A stretch of 11,246 nucleotides of DNA from an uncultured Micrococcales bacterium (GTDB lineage: Bacteria > Actinomycetota > Actinomycetes > S36-B12 > UBA10799): NCBI GenBank assembly GCA_937952095.1, contig CALFYG010000048.1:1-11246 (forward strand). Reading direction: 5' to 3'. The notes under the pieces are model-generated. The model searched no databases. It was not told the origin of the DNA and was given only the letters and a program-made list of their open reading frames with translations. The translations under genes were made by a program, and so were the position numbers. The first letter of the stretch is position 1; every line of letters begins with the position of its first letter. Below are positions 7,196 to 11,246 of the stretch, piece by piece.

Positions 7196-8671
7196 GTGAT
7201 CGACCCTGCGACCCCCGACCTCCTGGTGGACATGACGATCGACGATGTCGTTCCGGTGGCGGCCGCGACGGCAGTGGTGGAGCAGGCAGCGCTCGGGCTC
7301 GGTATCGCGGCTGGTGATGCCCACCGCATGGCGGCTGTGGTGCGGGAGTTGGTTTCTGAGGCTCGTACCCGCGAGACGTTCAGTGGCACGCGGGATCCGA
7401 TCGCGGTCACTGCCAGAAGGACGGGCTCGGACCTGACCGTGCAGGTGCGCGACCGCCGGATGCCGGCCGTCGGTGAGACCTACTCCGGGCTCATCTCCTT
7501 CCGCCTGGCGCAGTTGGGGTTCGTGCGGGATCTGCGCTTCTCGCTCGGTGACGGCAACCTCGCCGAATGTGTCGTGGGCGTTCCGTCGCATCCGTCGTGG
7601 TTGGACACCGAGCAGGTCGTGGCCTCCGACGCGGCACCGGCCGACGAGCAGACGGTGTCTGCGATCACCTATCGCAGGGCGGGAGTCGAGGATGCTGTGG
7701 CGCTGACCCGGCTGACGTATCGCTGCTACGAGTACACCTACGTCGATGCGCGCTTCTACTCCCCCGAGGTGCTCGCCAGGTCCCTCGTGGACGGCGACCT
7801 GCGTTCGTGGGTGGCCGTGGCTCCCGACGGCGAGGTTGTGGGTCATCAGGCCCTGGCCGCCGATCCGAACGGTCTGGTTCCGGAGTTCTCGAAGTTGATG
7901 GTGGATCCGCGGTTCCGCCGGCATGGGCTCGCGGACGTTCTCGCGGCGAGGTTGCTCGCTGAGGCGCGAGATGAGGGATTGGCCGGTGCCTGGGCGGAGT
8001 GTGTGGCGAACCATGCGGCCTCACAGCGGACGGTCGCGGCCGCGGGTGGCACGGAGGTCGGGCTGTTGCTCGGTGCCTCCCCACAGGCCGTCGCGATGGC
8101 GGGTTTCGAGGTGGCAGACGAGGGCCGCCGCAGCCTGGTGTCCATGTATCTGCCGTTGGCCGCGCAGGGGGATCGGGTGGCGTACCTGCCGGAGCGGCTC
8201 ATCGGCATCTACCGCGAGGTGGTCGCGCAGATGGGCCTGCAGCGGGAAGTGACCGATGCCGATGTGCGACCCAGCGGTACGTCCCGGTTGCAGGTCAGCA
8301 CGAACGCACAGATCGGCCGTGCTCGGGTCTCACTGGACAACCTCGCCCCTGATGCGCTGCAGCGGATCGCAGGTGAGGTCGCCGGCATGGACACCTCACA
8401 ACTCGCGGTCCTGTACCTCGACATCCCACTGGCCGACCCCTCGGCCGCCAGAGCGATCCGGATCGCGGAGGAGCGCGGGTTCTTCTGGGCCGCGCTGTTA
8501 CCGGACGCCCGGCCGGACGGGGATGTCCTGCGCCTGCAGCGACTGGCGTCCGTGGCGATCGACACCTCCCACATCCAGACCGTCTCAGAGCACGGCCAGG
8601 CGATGGTCGACTTCGTCCTGGCCGAACGGGAGCGCGCTGACGCGATCCTCGCAGCGCGTGCCAGTGACTGA
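7196..8671 (+). CDS. RsbW-like degenerate ATPase domain fused to a GNAT acetyltransferase
   Basis: The product is 491 residues, soluble, with no signal peptide or membrane segment. Residues about 10-128 resemble the HATPase fold of anti-sigma kinases (RsbW/SpoIIAB): a helix carrying ELVSEA at 51-56 sits where the family has ExxxNA, and D86 sits where the DxGxG box begins. But the magnesium-binding Asn is Glu (E55) and the glycines after D86 are missing, so ATP binding or kinase activity is doubtful. Residues about 156-320 are a GNAT domain: motif A is VDPRFRRHGLADVLAARL with the acetyl-CoA loop R241-RHG-L-A246, followed by N272 in NHAASQ. Residues about 325-480 form a third domain whose segment AVLYLDIPLADPSAARAIR then ERGFFWAALLPD looks like the second half of another GNAT fold. 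The start is GTG at 7196, 5 bases after GAGGAGG (7184-7190). It lies between dnaA and dnaN, convergent with dnaA and divergent from dnaN. Substrate unknown. Confidence 0.85.
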   Translation: MIDPATPDLLVDMTIDDVVPVAAATAVVEQAALGLGIAAGDAHRMAAVVRELVSEARTRETFSGTRDPIAVTARRTGSDLTVQVRDRRMPAVGETYSGLISFRLAQLGFVRDLRFSLGDGNLAECVVGVPSHPSWLDTEQVVASDAAPADEQTVSAITYRRAGVEDAVALTRLTYRCYEYTYVDARFYSPEVLARSLVDGDLRSWVAVAPDGEVVGHQALAADPNGLVPEFSKLMVDPRFRRHGLADVLAARLLAEARDEGLAGAWAECVANHAASQRTVAAAGGTEVGLLLGASPQAVAMAGFEVADEGRRSLVSMYLPLAAQGDRVAYLPERLIGIYREVVAQMGLQREVTDADVRPSGTSRLQVSTNAQIGRARVSLDNLAPDALQRIAGEVAGMDTSQLAVLYLDIPLADPSAARAIRIAEERGFFWAALLPDARPDGDVLRLQRLASVAIDTSHIQTVSEHGQAMVDFVLAERERADAILAARASD

Positions 8672-8773
8672 AAGGAGCCAGTTATCCACAGGCTTTCCAC
8701 GACGTGGGGATACAGAGTGTGACGAAGATTACAAAGCTCTGACACTACGTAACGAAAAGATCAAGAAGAGGTC
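8672..8773. other. convergent gap with a perfect DnaA box and AT-rich stretch
   Basis: This 102 bp gap separates the convergent stops of the acetyltransferase gene and dnaA. TTATCCACA at 8682-8690 is a perfect DnaA box. It is followed by the weaker CTTTCCACG (8693-8701) and, on the minus strand, GTATCCCCA (8705-8713). The dyad CCACG-A-CGTGG spans 8697-8707. From about 8714 to 8770 the sequence is clearly less GC-rich than its surroundings. No T-run terminator is visible for either gene. It may be a second part of the origin. Confidence 0.5.
8682..8690 (+). promoter_or_regulatory. perfect consensus DnaA box
   Basis: TTATCCACA, exact match to the consensus, 11 bases after the stop of the acetyltransferase gene and 84 bases from the dnaA stop. 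It is stronger than any box in the dnaN-proximal cluster. Confidence 0.75.
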
Positions 8774-10168
8774 TCAGGCAGATGTCTTGATCTTGTTGGT
8801 GAGGTCCGCGACCTGCTCGTAGAGCCGTCGGTTCTCGCCGATCCCGGTGCGGATCTTGCGGTCCGCGTGCATGACGGTGGTGTGGTCACGGTTGCCGAAC
8901 TCCGCCCCGATGGCCGGCAGCGACAAGTCCGTGAGCTCCCGACACAGGTACATGGCGATCTGCCGCGCTCCGACCAGGGTCTTCGAACGCGAGGGACCTT
9001 CGAGGTCGTCCACGGAGATGCCGAAGTAGGTCGCCGCCTGCGCCTTGATCTCGTCGGCGGTCACGTCGCGCGCGGATTCGTGCGGGATGAGGTCCTTGAG
9101 CACGATCTCGGCGAGGTCGACGCTGATCGGTGAGGAGTTGAGGCTGGCGAATGCCGAGATACGGATCAGGGCACCTTCGAGTTCGCGGATGTTGGAGGTG
9201 ATCTTCGAGGCGATGAACTCCAACACCTCATCAGAGATCTCTCGTCGTTCCTGCATGGTCTTCTTGCGCAGGATCGCGATGCGGGTCTCGAGGTCGGGCG
9301 GCTGGATGTCGGTGATGAGGCCCCACTCGAACCGTGACCGCATACGGTCCTCGAAGTCCTGCAGCTGTTTCGGGGGCAGATCCGAGGTGATCACGATCTG
9401 CTTGTTCGCGTTGTGCAGGGTGTTGAAGGTGTGGAAGAACTCCTCCTGGGTCTGCACCTTGCCGGACAGGAACTGGATGTCGTCGACAAGCAGGACGTCG
9501 ACGTCGCGGTAGCGCCTGTGCAGGTCGGCTCGGCCCTGGTCACGGATGGAGTTGATGAAGTCGTTGGTGAACTCCTCCGAACTCACATAGTGCACGCGTG
9601 TGCCGGCGAAGATGCGCCGGGTGTGGTGGCCGATGGCGTGCAGGAGGTGGGTCTTGCCCAGTCCGGAGTCGCCGTAGATGAACAGCGGGTTGTAGGCACG
9701 GGCCGGCTGTTCGGCCACGGCCATCGCCGCTGCGTGCGCGAATCGGTTGCTCGGACCGTAGACGAACGAGTCGAAGGTGTACCGCGGGTTCAGTGGGGTC
9801 TCGTTCTGATTCGCGGGCGCCTTGATGGCCTCGACCGGTTCGCTGTAGGTCGAGTCAGCGAGATCGTCTGTCAGTTCCTCGGGGATCTTCGGTGCCCGTG
9901 CATGGTCGACGAGCACCTCGATCGTGACGCTGTAGCCGAGTTGGTCGGCAAGCGCCTGCTGCACGTGCGGGCGCAACTTGGTCTCGAGCATGTCCTTGGT
10001 GAAGTCGTTGCCCGTGACGACCACGAGGGCGTCATCGGTCAGCGCGACCGGTTCGGTGAGGTCGACCCACGCACGCTGGGTGTCGGGGACGCTCTGTTTC
10101 GCCCGGGTCCACAGGTCTCCGAGGTCGATCAGTACGTCCAACGTGAAACTCCCTGGCTCGGTGGGCAT
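8774..10168 (-). CDS. dnaA: chromosomal replication initiator protein DnaA
   Basis: DnaA binds DnaA boxes, oligomerises with ATP and melts the origin. The product is 464 residues. Domain I is about residues 1-90 and binds partner proteins; domain II is a short acidic linker of roughly 40 residues, much shorter than in Streptomyces. The AAA+ domain III has Walker A GDSGLGKT at 166-173 and Walker B VLLVDDIQFL with D229-D230. Domain IV ends with the DnaA signature GNRDHTTVMHADRKI from residue 425, where Asn replaces the common second Gly. I chose ATG at 10168 because GGAG at 10174-10177 precedes it by 5 bases and the protein then begins MPTEPGSFTL; the open frame continues upstream to 10303 through the promoter and DnaA boxes, which cannot be coding. 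It is transcribed toward the origin. Confidence 0.97.
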   Translation of the reverse strand: MPTEPGSFTLDVLIDLGDLWTRAKQSVPDTQRAWVDLTEPVALTDDALVVVTGNDFTKDMLETKLRPHVQQALADQLGYSVTIEVLVDHARAPKIPEELTDDLADSTYSEPVEAIKAPANQNETPLNPRYTFDSFVYGPSNRFAHAAAMAVAEQPARAYNPLFIYGDSGLGKTHLLHAIGHHTRRIFAGTRVHYVSSEEFTNDFINSIRDQGRADLHRRYRDVDVLLVDDIQFLSGKVQTQEEFFHTFNTLHNANKQIVITSDLPPKQLQDFEDRMRSRFEWGLITDIQPPDLETRIAILRKKTMQERREISDEVLEFIASKITSNIRELEGALIRISAFASLNSSPISVDLAEIVLKDLIPHESARDVTADEIKAQAATYFGISVDDLEGPSRSKTLVGARQIAMYLCRELTDLSLPAIGAEFGNRDHTTVMHADRKIRTGIGENRRLYEQVADLTNKIKTSA

Positions 10169-10171
10169 GAG

Positions 10172-10203
10172 TTCTCCACAATGTGGATAACCCATGTGGA
10201 AAG
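10172..10203. promoter_or_regulatory. DnaA boxes in the dnaA leader (autoregulation)
   Basis: Three boxes lie immediately before the dnaA start: TTCTCCACA on the plus strand (10172-10180, one mismatch), TTATCCACA on the minus strand (10182-10190, perfect) and CTTTCCACA on the minus strand (10195-10203, two mismatches). The first two face each other across one base, forming CCACA-A-TGTGG. The first overlaps the dnaA ribosome site at 10174-10177. DnaA binding here would be expected to repress its own gene, as is known in other bacteria. Confidence 0.75.
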
Positions 10204-10253
10204 CTGTGGGCGGGCTTTTCATCGCGGGGAATCGATGTGTACCCGATGCGCTG

Positions 10254-10282
10254 ACGCTAATGCGATCGCCAGCACCTGACAA
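10254..10282 (-). promoter_or_regulatory. predicted dnaA promoter
   Basis: On the minus strand TTGTCA (10277-10282; 5 of 6 with TTGACA) is followed after exactly 17 bases by TAGCGT (10254-10259), which fits the TANNNT -10 pattern. Transcription would start near 10247, giving a leader of about 80 bases that contains all three DnaA boxes. Confidence 0.55.
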
Positions 10283-10286
10283 CCGA

Positions 10287-10296
10287 TTGTGCACAA
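10287..10296. promoter_or_regulatory. palindrome TTGTGCACAA beside the dnaA promoter
   Basis: A perfect 10 bp palindrome 4 bases upstream of the predicted -35 of dnaA. Each strand differs by one base from the DnaA box TTGTCCACA, so it may be a two-sided DnaA site, or an operator of another regulator. Confidence 0.4.
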
Positions 10297-10334
10297 CTTC
10301 CACCGTTCGATTTTCAGGTGGTCGGCGTGTCGGG

Positions 10335-10348
10335 CGTCGGCTCCGACG
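10335..10348. promoter_or_regulatory. dyad CGTCGG-CT-CCGACG upstream of rpmH
   Basis: A perfect inverted repeat with 6-base arms and a 2-base centre, in the dnaA-rpmH divergent region and about 50 bases ahead of the possible rpmH -10. It could be an operator. Confidence 0.3.
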
Positions 10349-10398
10349 TGTCGCGGTGTAGTGGCGCGGGTGGATGCACCGGGAACCAGCCGGTGCCG

Positions 10399-10404
10399 TA
10401 TGCT
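10399..10404 (+). promoter_or_regulatory. possible -10 element of the rpmH operon
   Basis: TATGCT matches TATAAT at 4 of 6 positions including the key T, A and last T. No good -35 lies at 16-18 bases. If real, the leader is about 90 bases and contains the long dyad at 10427-10449. Confidence 0.35.
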
Positions 10405-10426
10405 GGAGGCGCTGGCCCTTGTCGTG

Positions 10427-10449
10427 AACCGGCGTCGTCGACGGCGGTT
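10427..10449. repeat. 23 bp near-perfect palindrome in the rpmH leader
   Basis: The left arm AACCGGCGTCG and the right arm CGACGGCGGTT flank a central T. They pair at 10 of 11 positions, the exception being a G-G mismatch six bases in from each end. As RNA it would form a strong but tight hairpin; as DNA it is operator-like. No T-run follows, so it is not an ordinary terminator. Confidence 0.5.
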
Positions 10450-10503
10450 GTCGATGGGGGCCAATTCCACGCTCCCCAGCGTCAGGGCTTTGGAAGGATC
10501 AGT

Positions 10504-10638
10504 ATGAAGCGCACGTACCAGCCGAACAACCGGCGCCGTCACAAGAAGCACGGCTTCCGCCTGCGCATGCGCACGCGGGCCGGCCGGTCCATCATCTCGT
10601 CCCGCCGCAGCAAGGGCCGCGCTCGCCTCACGGTCTGA
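10504..10638 (+). CDS. rpmH: 50S ribosomal protein L34
   Basis: L34 is a small basic protein of the large ribosomal subunit. The product is 44 residues, the usual size, beginning MKRTYQPNNRRRHKKHGFR and rich in Arg and Lys throughout. The start ATG at 10504 follows GAAGGA at 10493-10498 with 5 bases between. It is the first gene of the rightward operon that continues with rnpA one base after its stop. It diverges from dnaA, the standard bacterial arrangement. Confidence 0.98.
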   Translation: MKRTYQPNNRRRHKKHGFRLRMRTRAGRSIISSRRSKGRARLTV

Positions 10639-10639
10639 C

Positions 10640-10954
10640 GTGTTGGCGCACGGACAGCGGTTGCAGCCCCGATCGCGGGTGCGTGCCACGATCAGGCACG
10701 GTCGCCGCGTGCGATCGGGGTCGATCGTGGTGCACTATGTCGCCGATTCCGCGCGGCCCCAGGCCGCGGTCATCGTCGGTAAGGGGTTCGGCGGCGCGGT
10801 GCAGCGGCATCGTCGCCAGCGACAGGTCCGGCATGCGCTCGCGGCGATCTGGGATCGCCTGCCGGCGGGGTCCTACGTGGTGCGTGCGCTACCCACCGAC
10901 GCCGGATACGCGCAGCTCTCGGACAACGTGAAGTCAGCGGTGGGAAGATTATGA
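10640..10954 (+). CDS. rnpA: ribonuclease P protein component
   Basis: RnpA is the protein cofactor of RNase P, which matures the 5' end of tRNAs together with the catalytic RNA. The product is 104 residues and basic. Typical segments are ATIRHGRRVRSGSIVVHYV and AAVIVGKGFGGAVQRHRRQRQVRHAL. In the RNR motif the Asn is His (R56-H57-R58); I recall RHR variants in actinobacteria, so this is probably normal there. The start is GTG at 10640, one base after the rpmH stop, with TTG at 10643 as an alternative. There is no clear ribosome site, so translation is probably coupled to rpmH. Its stop overlaps the yidD start as ATGA. Confidence 0.93.
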   Translation: MLAHGQRLQPRSRVRATIRHGRRVRSGSIVVHYVADSARPQAAVIVGKGFGGAVQRHRRQRQVRHALAAIWDRLPAGSYVVRALPTDAGYAQLSDNVKSAVGRL

Positions 10955-11246
10955 AAGTTTTGCACTTCATCGTGCGACTGCCCTCCCTGCTGATGATCAG
11001 CCTGGTGCGTCTGTACCAGAGATTCATCTCGCCACTTACCCCTCCGAGCTGCAAGTTCTACCCGAGTTGTTCGTCCTACGCTGTCCAGAGCCTGCAAACC
11101 CACGGGCTCATGAAGGGTGGTGTGCTGACTGTGGCACGCTTGGGTCGATGCCACCCGTGGCAACTCGGTGGCATCAATCCACCGCCGCCGCGGGGGAAGT
11201 GGCGTGCAGATGTTGACCTCGACGGAAACCCCAGGGGGGTATCATG
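10951..11246 (+). CDS. yidD: membrane protein insertion efficiency factor YidD (right end at window edge)
   Basis: YidD is a small protein that aids YidC-dependent membrane insertion, probably at the inner face of the membrane. The 98 visible codons carry the family core: RLYQRFISPL, then CKFYPSCSSYA with C34 and C40, and RCHPWQLGG with C67. The N-terminal ~20 residues are hydrophobic and amphipathic. The start ATG at 10951 overlaps the rnpA stop (ATGA). The frame is open at the last base: the next codon begins TG, so if base 11247 is A the gene ends there as TGA after 98 residues, overlapping a yidC start. Confidence 0.93.
   Translation, partial: MKVLHFIVRLPSLLMISLVRLYQRFISPLTPPSCKFYPSCSSYAVQSLQTHGLMKGGVLTVARLGRCHPWQLGGINPPPPRGKWRADVDLDGNPRGVS
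11244..11246 (+). CDS. yidC: probable start codon of yidC
   Basis: ATG at the very end of the window follows AGGGGGG (11233-11239) by 4 bases and lies where yidC begins in the conserved rpmH-rnpA-yidD-yidC order. Only the start codon is visible, so the call rests on synteny and the ribosome site. Confidence 0.4.

Noticed and set aside
6830..8014. 394-codon minus-strand open frame through the oriC segment and the acetyltransferase gene
   Set aside because: It is Arg/His/Pro-rich and runs through the DnaA-box cluster. The plus-strand gene has a strong ribosome site and recognisable domains.
8697..8707. CCACG-A-CGTGG as a terminator for the convergent genes
   Set aside because: A one-base centre cannot form a stable RNA loop with these short arms, and no T-run follows on either strand.
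10169..10303. Longer dnaA start at 10303
   Set aside because: The extension would run through the predicted promoter and three DnaA boxes; the family N-terminus begins at the ATG at 10168 with GGAG upstream.
10300..10321. CCACC-N12-GGTGG as a leader hairpin
   Set aside because: Five-base arms and a 12-base loop are weak, and nothing places it in a transcript.
10640..11163. Minus-strand open frames opposite rnpA and yidD
   Set aside because: They are shadows of the coupled rpmH-rnpA-yidD operon, whose proteins match their families closely.
1..11246. tRNA, rRNA, CRISPR arrays, insertion sequences or phage genes
   Set aside because: I saw no cloverleaf, repeated spacer arrays, transposase motifs or long terminal inverted repeats anywhere in the window, including around the acetyltransferase gene.

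Overview
The window is the chromosomal replication-origin neighbourhood of a high-GC actinobacterium (Actinomycetota). The gene order is the classic actinobacterial one: yidD, rnpA and rpmH diverge from dnaA, followed by dnaN, recF, dciA (the DUF721 helicase-loader family), gyrB and gyrA. High GC, many GTG starts, 1-4 base stop/start overlaps and TTATCCACA/TTGTCCACA-type DnaA boxes agree with this. No gene here lets me name a genus. The gnd gene that some actinobacteria carry between dnaN and recF is absent.

Layout. Bases 1-6694, minus strand: gyrA (5' part only), gyrB, dciA, recF and dnaN. recF overlaps dnaN by 4 bases and dciA by 1, so dnaN-recF-dciA looks like one coupled operon. gyrB-gyrA follow after a 177 bp gap with a possible promoter. 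Bases 6695-7195 are a gene-free segment holding a cluster of degenerate DnaA boxes and an AT-rich patch; this is the best oriC candidate. Bases 7196-8671, plus strand: an unusual gene of 491 codons with a degenerate RsbW-like ATPase domain, a GNAT acetyltransferase domain and a third C-terminal domain. Bases 8672-8773 are a short convergent gap with a perfect DnaA box. Bases 8774-10168, minus strand: dnaA. Bases 10169-10503 are the divergent control region of dnaA and rpmH. From 10504 on, plus strand: rpmH, rnpA, yidD and probably the first codon of yidC.

How it fits together. DnaA melts the origin, DciA is the presumed helicase loader, DnaN is the sliding clamp, RecF acts at gaps, and gyrase removes supercoils ahead of forks. 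The rpmH-rnpA-yidD(-yidC) operon supplies ribosomal protein L34, the RNase P protein and membrane-insertion factors.

Two points stand out. First, the dnaA-dnaN interval that normally is just the origin is split by the RsbW-like/GNAT fusion gene, leaving DnaA boxes on both sides of it. Second, the boxes at 6851-6868 sit next to a short GC spacer and a run of triplets that resembles a DnaA-trio, which would place the unwinding site at about 6811-6850.
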